Positions 44,752-52,986 are shown, counted from the stretch's first letter. The stretch is 64,000 bases of DNA from Psychrobacter cibarius (GCA_030686115.1 CP131612.1:186001-250000); one strand, 5' to 3'. Numbers and translations are program-made. The notes: a model not told the origin generated them from the letters alone.

Positions 44752-45414
44752 CTAGTCTTTTTCAATCTTAATCACATTTAAGTTTGGGTAACCAAGTCGT
44801 ATTTCATATTCTTGCGAGCCGCGCTTGGCTTCAATCTCGAACACGCCGCGTCCGTTCTTTTCTTCCAGCTCAATGTCGTTGACCCGATAACCCATGCCTT
44901 GTATTTTATTGATTGCACGTTGCTTAATTGCTGGATAACGCGAGTCTCTTTTAATGCTATCTTCGATATCGTCATTCTTATAGTGCTTATTATTCTTATG
45001 CTTGCCATTATTTTTATATTTGTCTTTCTTGTAATGGTCTTTGTCATATCTATCGTCTTGCCAAACATTAGACCAAGCTTTTTTATTTGAGCTAATAAGC
45101 TTTAGATCAGGATACGTGTATTTTAGCTCGTATGCTTGGTTGTTCTTTTTGGCATAAGCGGTCATTATGCGATTGCCACGGTAGTTATCGGATTTGGTAT
45201 CCATAACCTGATAGCCTTTACGGCGCAGATCAGCGCGTAGCTTTTGACTAATACGGTTGTAGTCAGCGTTACCATAATCATCATTACCACCATATACTGG
45301 ATAATTATCATATCCTGGACCGACGACGGTACACCCAACTGTAGTGCCCAATAATGCAACCGCAAGACCAGTAGACATAACGGTCTTAAATGAGAAAGGC
45401 TTTAGAGTTTTCAT
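44752..45414 (-). CDS. Lipoprotein with two PepSY-like repeat units
   Basis: 220 residues. The lipobox is TTVGC (Cys near 28), followed by a Gly/Tyr/Asn-rich linker. Unit 1 (about 55-112, LRADLRRKGYQVMDTKSDNY ... YELKYTYPDLKLI) and unit 2 (about 165-220, AINKIQGMGYRVNDIELEEK ... YEIRLGYPNLNVIKIEKD) are copies of each other. A long Lys/Asn/Asp/His linker (KKDKYKNNGKHKNNKHYKND) lies between them. The ending is almost the same as in the lipoprotein at 44084-44458, so the genes arose by duplication. The function is unknown. Confidence 0.78.
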   Translation of the reverse strand: MKTLKPFSFKTVMSTGLAVALLGTTVGCTVVGPGYDNYPVYGGNDDYGNADYNRISQKLRADLRRKGYQVMDTKSDNYRGNRIMTAYAKKNNQAYELKYTYPDLKLISSNKKAWSNVWQDDRYDKDHYKKDKYKNNGKHKNNKHYKNDDIEDSIKRDSRYPAIKQRAINKIQGMGYRVNDIELEEKNGRGVFEIEAKRGSQEYEIRLGYPNLNVIKIEKD

Positions 45415-45563
45415 GATCCAATATCCTATAATATTTTTAAATTACCCGTCGCATCATTGCTGGTGATAGCCGAGCATGTACGCACTCTATAAATTTTTCA
45501 TATAATCGTATTCATAACTTACTGGCAAATTAATTATTACCATCGTCATTACCATTATGCGCT

Positions 45564-45592
45564 TTGAAATATTTTCTTACATTATCTATCAT
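45564..45592 (+). promoter_or_regulatory. Possible sigma70 promoter upstream of the RNA gene
   Basis: TTGAAA (45564-45569), a 17-base spacer, then TATCAT (45587-45592). Both boxes match consensus at 5 of 6. Its predicted start would be near 45599, upstream of the GacA site, so it is an alternative or second promoter for the RNA. Confidence 0.45.
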
Positions 45593-45662
45593 AATGGACA
45601 AAGCTTGATGATTAGTGTCTTTTGCGTTAATAAGTTGTAATCAAGGTAACGAATATGAATCA

Positions 45663-45680
45663 TGTAAGCATATGCTTACA
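45663..45680. promoter_or_regulatory. GacA-type upstream activating sequence
   Basis: TGTAAGCATATGCTTACA is a perfect 18-bp palindrome and an exact match to the GacA site consensus TGTAAG-N6-CTTACA known from rsmX/Y/Z promoters of Pseudomonas. It is the only copy I noticed in the window. Its centre is about 67 bases before the start expected from the box TATAGT at 45727-45732, close to the usual distance. Confidence 0.85.
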
Positions 45681-45726
45681 CGAAATGACGCTTACGCGAC
45701 TTAACATCAGGTTAGGAATTAGGCAT

Positions 45727-45732
45727 TATAGT
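45727..45732 (+). promoter_or_regulatory. Putative -10 box of the Rsm/Csr-type RNA
   Basis: TATAGT with no good -35 at 17 bases, as is usual for activator-dependent promoters. It gives an expected start around 45739-45740. Confidence 0.5.
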
Positions 45733-45738
45733 CACACG

Positions 45739-46010
45739 GCATTAGGGAATGTGACTCAAGGATTGAGTTGACCGCATTAAGGATAATGATTCACTTATTA
45801 GCATCAGGATGATAATGATAAGTGGAGTAAGGACACATACCCTTTGCTGCTATCAGTAGTTAATGCTGGTAGTTGTAGTAAAAAGGGCAGGATGCCCAGT
45901 ATCACAATATGCTGAATCTTATGCAAGGATGCATGGGAAACAGTGGTGATAGGTAACATGGATGGTTAACAATAAAACCGCATAACAGTTAATTGCTATG
46001 CGGTTTTATC
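45739..46010 (+). ncRNA. RsmZ/CsrB-type RNA that titrates CsrA/RsmA
   Basis: About 270 bases with no protein gene and repeated hairpins that present GGA. The GGA-loop hairpins are:
- 45740-45751 (loop AGGG)
- 45754-45768 (ACTCAA-GGA-TTGAGT)
- 45775-45788 (CATTA-AGGA-TAATG)
- 45803-45813 (ATCA-GGA-TGAT, inside an outer stem CACTTAT/ATAAGTG at 45792-45798/45818-45824)
- 45885-45897 (GGGCA-GGA-TGCCC)
- 45921-45934 (ATGCA-AGGA-TGCAT)
- 45954-45968 (TAAC-ATGGATG-GTTA)
Two further GGA motifs occur near 45824-45833. This is the known way CsrB/RsmZ RNAs bind several CsrA dimers. A GacA site upstream and a terminator at the 3' end complete the gene. The 5' end is inferred; the strand is set by the terminator and GGA motifs. 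Confidence 0.85.
45972..46010 (+). terminator. Intrinsic terminator of the Rsm/Csr-type RNA
   Basis: ATAAAACCGCATA (45972-45984) pairs with TATGCGGTTTTAT (45997-46009), 13 bp, with a 12-base loop. Confidence 0.9.
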
Positions 46011-46077
46011 GTGTCTGGACTTTGAGTTTTATCTTTTAGAATTATTTGATATAAATCAAGTTGGTGATCAGTCCAGC

Positions 46078-46112
46078 ATAAAAAAACCGCATTAGAAACT
46101 AATGCGGTTTTC
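46078..46112 (-). terminator. Intrinsic terminator of the CsbD gene
   Basis: AAAACCGCATTAG and CTAATGCGGTTTT form a perfect stem with a short loop (AAA) around 46083-46111. On the minus strand it is followed by a run of T. Confidence 0.9.
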
Positions 46113-46172
46113 GTTTAAATAATCTGCTTATAAGATTTTTATCTTAATACTTCTTACAAGCATGATTATCTA

Positions 46173-46376
46173 CTAGTATTTATGTTCAGTACGCCATGCG
46201 TCTACTTCACGTTCAGCATCATCTTTGCTGTGACCATAACGTTCTTGAACTTTTCCGACCAATTTATCACGGCTACCTTCAACGTGTAATAAATCATCAT
46301 CAGTAAGATCAGCCCATTTTTGTTTTACTGAGCCTTTTATTTGGTTCCATTCACCTTTTAGAGTATGTTCGTTCAT
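46173..46376 (-). CDS. CsbD-family stress protein
   Basis: 67 residues, the usual CsbD length: MNEHTLKGEWNQIKGSVKQKW, then DLLHVEGSRDKLVGKVQERYG and EREVDAWRTEH. CsbD proteins are small, hydrophilic and accumulate under general stress and in stationary phase; the mechanism is unknown. AAGAAGGAAC lies at the right distance from ATG 46376, so I reject the longer frame starting at 46445. It lies immediately beyond the Rsm/Csr-type RNA gene. Confidence 0.92.
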   Translation of the reverse strand: MNEHTLKGEWNQIKGSVKQKWADLTDDDLLHVEGSRDKLVGKVQERYGHSKDDAEREVDAWRTEHKY

Positions 46377-46880
46377 TTTTATGTTCCTTCTTTTATTATA
46401 AAATTGGTTATTGAGACAATTATTCCATCTGTCTTTAATCGACATTTTACTCAGCTGCTATCAGTACTTATGAATCAGCTAACTGGTGATATCTAATATA
46501 AGTGCTCACCATCGCCATGTCTGTATATGCAATGTTGAGAGTGTTGCTCCATTATTGAGATCTGCACAGCTATGTTATGCATCGTCCATTTGTGTAATGA
46601 ATGAAGTGTTTTATCAGTGACATACGTAAAGAGGATTAACAAGTCTGGCGATGATTTATAAAAAATGACGTCGTAACACGCTGTAAATATAGGAATAAAA
46701 AAAGTAGCTGTCATCATAAATGTGGCGGCTATTTTTTTATAATTGTTTTAGGATGGGTTAAAACGAATCATCAAGAATAAGTAAGGCTAAACATTTAGTG
46801 ATAGACTTCTTGTTTAAATGGCTATAGCCTTATAGTTGAAATAACAATTGTTTTATAGATTAAGTTGGGGCAGGTTGATA
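46377..46880. other. 500-base gap with an orphan terminator-like hairpin
   Basis: No convincing gene. The T-run hairpin at 46698-46738 (TAGCTGTCA / TGGCGGCTA, nine pairs with two G-U) has A- and T-runs on its sides, but no known gene ends at it. Confidence 0.55.
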
Positions 46881-47570
46881 GTGAATGTACTTGATAGTGT
46901 AAGTGCTACAAAACCGGAAACAAAACGAGAGCTGGCAAAGGCGAAAACGCGTCATACGTTACTCAAAAGTGCCTTGCAGCTGTATAGCGTAGAGGGCGCT
47001 TTTGGTATGAGTATGAATAAAATCGCGAAAGGCGCAGGTATTGCTCAGCCAAGTTTTTATAATCATTTTGATAGTTTAGATGCGTTGCAGCAGGTGTTAG
47101 GCGAGCAGCTTAAAGACAATTATTTATCGCCAATGCGCATGGCGTGGGTAGATATGCTTAAAGACTATCCAACGCTGTCTAAAGAGGACTTCAATGAGCG
47201 TTGTCAGGAATGCCTAACATTGATTTTTGATGCCGCTTTTCAAAACATCACTTTATTTCAACGTTTGCTCGAAGACAGTCTGCGCTTTGATTCAAACATA
47301 GAACGTAACGGGTTGGGAAGTCTAATCATAGAGATAAGAGACGAGTGGACTAAGATATTTATAGAGGGATTGCAGTCAGCTGAGTGCTCTTTTGACGAAT
47401 CTGACGTTCATCTCTGTGTCGATATCGCTGCCGCTCAAGTACATGAATTGATATTGGGCTGTCATCAACAGCGTTATTCACGGCAGCAAGCCATTGAGAT
47501 ATTGTGCAAAAACTTTGATGGCGTCTTTAGCCATTTTTTCACCAAAGAGAGGCACAGAGTAAATAGCTAG
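46881..47570 (+). CDS. TetR/AcrR-family transcriptional regulator
   Basis: About 229 residues. The N-terminal helix-turn-helix is typical: RHTLLKSALQLYSVEGAFGM, then MNKIAKGAGIAQPSFYNHFDSLDALQQVLGEQL (about 35-70). The C-terminal ligand domain is not close to any named group that I recognise. I start it at GTG 46881 (MNVLDSV); the frame opens at a TTG 33 bases earlier. The molybdopterin oxidoreductase gene follows 250 bases later in the same direction and is a possible target, but no operator is evident. Confidence 0.87.
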   Translation: MNVLDSVSATKPETKRELAKAKTRHTLLKSALQLYSVEGAFGMSMNKIAKGAGIAQPSFYNHFDSLDALQQVLGEQLKDNYLSPMRMAWVDMLKDYPTLSKEDFNERCQECLTLIFDAAFQNITLFQRLLEDSLRFDSNIERNGLGSLIIEIRDEWTKIFIEGLQSAECSFDESDVHLCVDIAAAQVHELILGCHQQRYSRQQAIEILCKNFDGVFSHFFTKERHRVNS

Positions 47571-47688
47571 TCATTCAGCTTATCAATGTTGCACTTTGAC
47601 TAATTCTCAGTGTTTTTAAGATTGTTAGGGTGAGTAAATTTAGCAACCATATTAAACTTATAAAACGGAATTTATATAGTGAAAGCGA

Positions 47689-47795
47689 TATAGTCGATTC
47701 AATTTAAAAGTAGTACAAGGCAACCGAGTGTAGATGTCTATTTAATACTTCAAACGAGATTAACGCAGTAATACTTTTATAGTGGAATGACTATA
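47689..47795. repeat. Correia-like element, copy C
   Basis: 107 bp with terminal repeats TATAGTCGATTCAATTTAAA and the complement of TATAGTCATTCCACTATAAA, each then AGTA. The left end continues GTACAAGGCAACC, resembling the Neisseria Correia end TATAGTGGATTAAATTTAAA. The core differs from A and B, so it is a separate subtype. It ends 25 bases before the next ATG, so it lies in the leader or promoter region of the oxidoreductase. Confidence 0.75.
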
Positions 47796-47820
47796 GTAAA
47801 AAATAACAGGGAGCGCGACC

Positions 47821-50034
47821 ATGGCTAGTGAAAAGAGTCACACGGATGAACAAACACATTTTAGAACCTGCAATTTATGCGAAGCAATGTGCGGTATTGA
47901 AATAAAGCACGATGGAGCAAAGGTATTATCGATTAAAGGCGATAAAGATGATCCATTTTCTAAAGGGTATATTTGTCCAAAAGCGACTGCTTTGCAAGAT
48001 TTGCATGAAGACAGTGATCGCCTGCGTCATCCCGTTGAGAGAACGGCTAACGGTTGGAAAGAGATTGGCTGGGCTGAAGCTCTCGATAAGGTTGCCGCCG
48101 GTATTCAGTCGGTACAGAAAAAACATGGTCAAAACGCTTTCGGGATTTATTTAGGCAATCCTAATGTCCATAATTTGGGCGGCATGTTAACCATTAAGCA
48201 TCTATTAACCAGTATTAAGACGCGCAGTCGCTTTTCTGCGACTTCCATCGACCAGTTGCCGCATCACATTGTTAGCATGCATCTGTTCGGGCATATGCTG
48301 CGCATCCCTGTGCCTGACGTCAATCGTACCCAATATATGCTTATTATCGGCGGTAATCCGCTGGCGTCTAACGGTAGTATTATGACAGCGCCAAATATGC
48401 GCCAAAAGCTAAAAGACATCAAAGCCCGTGATGGCAAAGTAGTGGTCATCGACCCAAGGCGCACCGAAACCGCCGACATTGCTAGCGAGCATCACTTTAT
48501 TCGTCCAGCGACCGATGTTTTGCTCTTGCTTGCCATGCTCAATGAAATTTATCTCCAAGGGTATGCGGACAAGGCACGTGCTAACAATAATAGAGCCGCG
48601 GCGCTCGCGCCAGAGATTGCACGCATTGCAGACTTTGCAAAAGACTATAGCGCCGAGTCCGTCGCTGATATTACTGGCATTTCGGCAATTAAGATTAAAC
48701 GACTGGTCAAAGAGTTTTGTGAAGCCGAAAGCTCGGTCTGTTATGGACGCATGGGCGTTTCGGTGCAAGAGTTTGGCTTGCTGAGTCAGTATCTCATTAT
48801 GCTGATTAATATTGTCACAGGTCGTTTGGATGAAGTGGGTGGCATAATGTTCCCCAATCCTGCGGTTGATGTGGTCAATAACTCTGGCCCAGGTTATTTA
48901 GGTAAGCGCCATAGCCGCGTGAGTAACTTGCCTGATTTTAATGGCGATTATCCCGTCGTGGCAATGGCGGATGAGATGTTGGTAGAAGGGGCGGGGCAGC
49001 TAAAAGGATTTATGACTGTCGCGGGCAACCCTGTACTCAGTACGCCGAATGGTGAAAAGTTAGATACGGCTTTTGCCAACTTAGACTTTATGGTCGCTAT
49101 TGACTACTTTGTCACAGAAACCAGCCGTCATGCGCATATCATTTTGCCGCCGGTATCGCCGCTAGAGCGCGATCATTATGACGTCACCTTTAACAATTTT
49201 GCTGTCCATAACGTCGCCAAATATTCAAAGGCATTGTTTGCTAAGCAAAGAAGTGCCAAACATGACTGGCAAATCTACTTAGGGTTAGCAAAACGCTTGG
49301 ATAAAAAAGCCGTACTTGCAACCAAAGTCGAACGCCTAACAATAAAAGTTTTGGGTCCGAAATTTGTGCTTAATCAAGGTCTGAAACGTGGGCCTTATAA
49401 GGGTCTCAATCTAAAGCAATTGAAGAAAAATCCGCATGGAATTGATTTGGGATCGCTCAAAACCATGCTGCCACAAGCGTTAAAACACAAAGACAAGCAG
49501 ATTCATCTTAATGTTGATTTTTATCGAGCAGATTTAGAGCGGGTGCAGGAGATGATGCAGGACTATGATGACAAGCAAATTCTATTGATTGGTCGTCGTC
49601 ATGTACGCAGCAATAATTCGTGGCTACACAACAGCTATCGCTTGGTAAAAGGTAAGCCGCGCTGTACTTTGATGCTGCATCCTGAAACGGCGAAACAGTA
49701 CGGTATTGAGGATGGTCAAAACGTAAAAGTAACGTCGCGTGTGGGTAGTGTCACGATCGTAGCAGAAGTGACGGATGAGCTGATGCCAAATGTCGTGAGT
49801 ATCCCTCATGGGTGGGGTCATGGCCGTAAAGGGGTAAAACAAAAAATCGCTCAAGCGCATGCGGGCGTCAGTGTCAATGATTTGACAGACGATACCTTAA
49901 TTGATCAGCTAAGTGGCAATGCGGCAGTCAATGGCGTACCGGTACAACTGCAAGCAATCGCGCCAGAAGCGACTGATTTGGAGACGGCTGATTCAGATGT
50001 TAATTTTGATATGGAATCAGGGAGCGCTGCATAA
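47821..50034 (+). CDS. Molybdopterin-dependent oxidoreductase (formate dehydrogenase / nitrate reductase-like superfamily)
   Basis: 737 residues of the DMSO-reductase superfamily. The N-terminal iron-sulfur motif is CNLCEAMCGIEI with a distal Cys in GYICPKA (about residues 19-57), so one [4Fe-4S] cluster is expected. Cofactor-binding segments include IIGGNPLASNGSI (about 177), VVIDPRRTETADIASEHHFI (about 208), YGRMGVS, and C-terminal SRVGSVTIVAEVTDE and IPHGWGHG. No Cys or selenocysteine is visible at the usual molybdenum-ligand position (FSATSIDQLPHH near 140), which argues against formate dehydrogenase. No Tat signal is present, so it is probably cytoplasmic. The substrate is unknown. Confidence 0.85.
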   Translation: MASEKSHTDEQTHFRTCNLCEAMCGIEIKHDGAKVLSIKGDKDDPFSKGYICPKATALQDLHEDSDRLRHPVERTANGWKEIGWAEALDKVAAGIQSVQKKHGQNAFGIYLGNPNVHNLGGMLTIKHLLTSIKTRSRFSATSIDQLPHHIVSMHLFGHMLRIPVPDVNRTQYMLIIGGNPLASNGSIMTAPNMRQKLKDIKARDGKVVVIDPRRTETADIASEHHFIRPATDVLLLLAMLNEIYLQGYADKARANNNRAAALAPEIARIADFAKDYSAESVADITGISAIKIKRLVKEFCEAESSVCYGRMGVSVQEFGLLSQYLIMLINIVTGRLDEVGGIMFPNPAVDVVNNSGPGYLGKRHSRVSNLPDFNGDYPVVAMADEMLVEGAGQLKGFMTVAGNPVLSTPNGEKLDTAFANLDFMVAIDYFVTETSRHAHIILPPVSPLERDHYDVTFNNFAVHNVAKYSKALFAKQRSAKHDWQIYLGLAKRLDKKAVLATKVERLTIKVLGPKFVLNQGLKRGPYKGLNLKQLKKNPHGIDLGSLKTMLPQALKHKDKQIHLNVDFYRADLERVQEMMQDYDDKQILLIGRRHVRSNNSWLHNSYRLVKGKPRCTLMLHPETAKQYGIEDGQNVKVTSRVGSVTIVAEVTDELMPNVVSIPHGWGHGRKGVKQKIAQAHAGVSVNDLTDDTLIDQLSGNAAVNGVPVQLQAIAPEATDLETADSDVNFDMESGSAA

Positions 50035-50067
50035 AATAGTTCTAGAATAAAAGTCTTTCATATAAAG

Positions 50068-50104
50068 AAAAAAGGCGCTGACTTATATTGGTAGCGCCTT
50101 TTTT
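50068..50104. terminator. Bidirectional intrinsic terminator
   Basis: AAAAAAGGCGCT (50068-50079) and AGCGCCTTTTTT (50093-50104) form a perfect stem with a 13-base loop, between the converging oxidoreductase and dadA genes. Confidence 0.92.
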
Positions 50105-50132
50105 ACATTTCCTACTCTTACGTTTCTTATTT

Positions 50133-51458
50133 TTACGATCCTAAGCCAACAAAATCAAAATCGACTGGCGGTGTCTCACCTTGTATTAATAAGCTGATCG
50201 CCTGCGCCGAACCGCAAGCATGCGTCCAGCCAAGCGTACCATGACCCGTATTAAGCCATAAATTATCAAAACTAGCATCCACATTATGACTGCCATGACG
50301 GACTTGACCTCTGTGCGCGCGCCCAATTAACGGCACATTAGAAGGGGTCATCGGACGTAGCCCTGTCCAATATTGCACAGAATTGGCAATGATACCTTTG
50401 GGAAACAACTGCTGCACACGGCGGGTAATGGCTGCACAGCGCGTGCTATTTAAATCCAAATTGTAGCCGTTAAATTCTGCCGTTCCAGCGACGCGTAATT
50501 TGTCGCCAAGGCGTGATGTCACCAGCTTAAACTCATCATCAATGAGACTGACAAAGGGTGCCAGATGCGGGGCGCGAGGGTTGATTTGATAAGTGGCTGA
50601 GTAGCCTTTGGCTGGGAAAATAGTTAAATGAATATGCAGCGGCTTCATGAGTGATACGCTATAGCTGCCCAATGCCAGTACATGGCTGTCTGCACTAAAG
50701 GTTTGCGCGTTTTCGCCCTTGGGTTGAATGGTAATACTATGGATATGCGGGCGAGCAGAATGGGCGTCTGCGTTTAACGCCAGAATCTCGGTATCGTATA
50801 AAAACTTAATGCCAGCCTCGATGCAGCGCTCGGCTAAGCGCTGGGTAAATAAATGGGCATTACCCGATTCATCACGGCTGGTATAAGTCGCACCTTTTAG
50901 CTTATGAGCAATAGGGTAAAGCGCAGGCTCTAGGTTAACGGCATTATTGATATCGATGACATGACGCTCACAGCCTAACGCTTGCATGCGCTCCGTTGGC
51001 GCAATCGCGGCATCAAATTCCGCTTGATTGGTATAAAAATGCATAATACCACGCGTTTGCTGCTCGTAATCAATACCGATATCAGCACGCAACTGTTGTA
51101 GTGCATCTCGTGAATACAAGCCCAAACGTACCATTTGTACCAAATTGGCATCGGCTCTATCTGCCCGGCATTCTTGCAAAAACTGCATCGCCCACTTAAG
51201 CTGCGCCTTATCAGCACGCAAGCGATACAACAGCGGCGCATCCTCGCGAAACAGCCATTTAAGCGCCTTAATTGGAGCCGCAGGGTTTGCCCAAGGGGTT
51301 GCGTGCGAGACAGATATTTGCCCACCATTGGCAAATGAGGTCTGCATACCGGCGGCTGGCTCACGCTCAATGACGGTCACATCGTAGCCTGCTTGGCGAA
51401 GATACCATGCGGTGGTCACGCCCACCACGCCCGCTCCGAGTACCGCAATATGGGTCAT
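50133..51458 (-). CDS. dadA: D-amino acid dehydrogenase (DadA-type)
   Basis: A membrane-associated FAD enzyme that oxidises D-amino acids and passes electrons to the respiratory chain. The dinucleotide motif VLGAGVVGVTTAWYL (about 6-20) and FANGGQISVSHATPWANP (about 42-59) are characteristic, as are GLRPMTPSNVPLIGR (about 365) and LNTGHGTLGWTHACGSA near the C-terminus. At 441 residues it is of usual length (E. coli 432). No alanine racemase dadX is adjacent. The ygfZ gene lies 74 bases upstream in the same direction. Confidence 0.9.
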   Translation of the reverse strand: MTHIAVLGAGVVGVTTAWYLRQAGYDVTVIEREPAAGMQTSFANGGQISVSHATPWANPAAPIKALKWLFREDAPLLYRLRADKAQLKWAMQFLQECRADRADANLVQMVRLGLYSRDALQQLRADIGIDYEQQTRGIMHFYTNQAEFDAAIAPTERMQALGCERHVIDINNAVNLEPALYPIAHKLKGATYTSRDESGNAHLFTQRLAERCIEAGIKFLYDTEILALNADAHSARPHIHSITIQPKGENAQTFSADSHVLALGSYSVSLMKPLHIHLTIFPAKGYSATYQINPRAPHLAPFVSLIDDEFKLVTSRLGDKLRVAGTAEFNGYNLDLNSTRCAAITRRVQQLFPKGIIANSVQYWTGLRPMTPSNVPLIGRAHRGQVRHGSHNVDASFDNLWLNTGHGTLGWTHACGSAQAISLLIQGETPPVDFDFVGLGS

Positions 51459-51532
51459 AGATTACTCTGCTGCTTTTTTAGTAAAAATGTTTTGACGAGT
51501 GCTGCTTATTACGCGTCACTCATCATATCGTA

Positions 51533-52306
51533 CTATTTTTGACGCGCAACATCGGCTTGCAGCGCTGGCGGTAAGTCTAATATCGTAAGCTCACTATCCG
51601 CTAAATGCTCTGGACGGGCAACGACCAATGCTTTAAAACCATTACCATTAGTAGTGCCATCGGCAATCGCATTAACCACATGGATGTTTTCTAGCTTGTC
51701 ACCGGCTGCTGGCACGTCACCTGTGCCGCTGACATAATGTAAAAACGCTTTTGGCGCCGCTTTAAAATAAATACGGGCAATCACTTCTTGACCAAGATAG
51801 CAACCTTTATCATAGTCCATACCACCACGCTGATGCAGACGCAGCTCTTGTGGCTGAAACAGACCTTGGGTTGCAGCAACTATCCAATAGTTGCCAATGG
51901 CAAGACTCGCTTGCATCCACGCTTGGGTATCGGCTGGCGTATTGTGGTTTTCCTGATGACTAAAAGTTGGCACGTCATCAAGCACGCAAGGATAAATGGG
52001 CGCGGGCGCACTGGTGTCAAATTTTGAAAAGGCACCGAACTTTTTTAAATGGGCTTGAAAAGCCTCAGCACAATCGGCACTGATAACCACATCATAATGC
52101 TTTTCGGCTTGTTTTTTTATCCACAAACCAAAATCAATGCGACCTTTTAAATTGCTAAGCGCCGTTGCTTGATAACTGAGTCCGAGCTTGGTGACATCAG
52201 AGGTTAGCTGACCCTGCAAGAATTTTTCTGCATCTTCACCTTGAATCGTTAGTTGAACAAAGTGTGGCAATGTTGATGGGAGGGTCGATACGTTTGATTG
52301 AGTCAT
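51533..52306 (-). CDS. ygfZ: YgfZ/GcvT-domain folate-binding protein
   Basis: A folate-dependent factor that helps assemble or repair iron-sulfur enzymes, including MiaB. The key motif KGCYLGQEVIARIYFK (about 168-183) has the conserved Cys. The GcvT-type N-terminal part carries FLQGQLTSDV and GRIDFGLWI. About 257 residues, shorter than E. coli YgfZ (326). I start at ATG 52306 with AGGAT upstream; ATG 52324 is an alternative. Confidence 0.9.
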   Translation of the reverse strand: MTQSNVSTLPSTLPHFVQLTIQGEDAEKFLQGQLTSDVTKLGLSYQATALSNLKGRIDFGLWIKKQAEKHYDVVISADCAEAFQAHLKKFGAFSKFDTSAPAPIYPCVLDDVPTFSHQENHNTPADTQAWMQASLAIGNYWIVAATQGLFQPQELRLHQRGGMDYDKGCYLGQEVIARIYFKAAPKAFLHYVSGTGDVPAAGDKLENIHVVNAIADGTTNGNGFKALVVARPEHLADSELTILDLPPALQADVARQK

Positions 52307-52324
52307 TATTATTATCCTATTCAT

Positions 52325-52632
52325 AAGTCGCTATCGTTATCAGTAGCCATAGCCTCAGATATTGTGGTGAATACTGAGTTGTTAAAGTAATTGCTAAAGT
52401 AAATATTGAGGTTTTTACCATCTAAAGATACATGGTCATCAAACCAAATTTAGTTAAAGCAGAGTACCACAAAACACTGTGTGATAAAAAATGTCCGCTG
52501 TAAGACATGAGCGAATCTATCAATTAGTCACAGCACCGCATTTACGAGTGAAGCGATTGGTTAAAGCTGGCGAGTTACGGTACAATGTTAGCTCTAGAAT
52601 ACACCCAATTTATCACGGCTGACGAGGAAATT
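52325..52632. other. 300-base gap before the YjdM gene
   Basis: Intergenic and AT-rich, with a repeated TAAAGTAA-type stretch near 52384-52402. No gene or terminator was seen. Confidence 0.4.
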
Positions 52633-52986
52633 ATGAGCTTACCCAATTGCCCAAAATGCGATGCTGAATATACGTACGAAGATGGTGCGTTACTGGTATG
52701 TCCCATGTGTGCTCATGAATGGACTGCGGCTGAAACCGATGCGGCACAAGCTGAAGAGCAAGACGCGGTCATTCGTGATGCGGTCGGAAATGAGCTGCAA
52801 GATGGTGATACCGTCACCGTGATTAAAGACTTAAAAGTCAAAGGTTCATCGATTGTTATTAAAGTCGGTACCAAAGCAAAAGGTATTCGCCTGCTGCCCG
52901 ATGCCTCTGATGGTCATGATATTGATTGTAAACTTGATGGTTTTGGCCCGATGAAGCTTAAATCTTCTGTTGTTAAAAAAGCATAA
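52633..52986 (+). CDS. yjdM: YjdM/PhnA-type zinc-ribbon protein
   Basis: 117 residues: a short N-terminal zinc ribbon ([28 protein letters not shown], four Cys within residues 5-27) and the compact C-terminal domain [25 protein letters not shown] ... [18 protein letters not shown]. It is named for the phn locus, but its function in phosphonate metabolism is not established. GAGGAA precedes the ATG at 52633; the frame runs 16 codons further up. hemL follows about 110 bases downstream. Confidence 0.92.
   Translation: MSLPNCPKCDAEYTYEDGALLVCPMCAHEWTAAETDAAQAEEQDAVIRDAVGNELQDGDTVTVIKDLKVKGSSIVIKVGTKAKGIRLLPDASDGHDIDCKLDGFGPMKLKSSVVKKA

Noticed and set aside
45599..45738. Extending the Rsm/Csr-type RNA 5' to the TTGAAA/TATCAT promoter
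   Set aside because: This would put the GacA site inside the RNA, whereas the site normally lies upstream; kept only as an alternative promoter.
45656..45772. 38-codon frame starting at the ATG just before the GacA palindrome
   Set aside because: It runs through the activator site and the first hairpins, and the peptide has no notable features.
46493..46717. 74-codon minus-strand frame in the csbD/TetR gap
   Set aside because: No ribosome site or motif and the residue composition is not protein-like (many His, Cys, Met).
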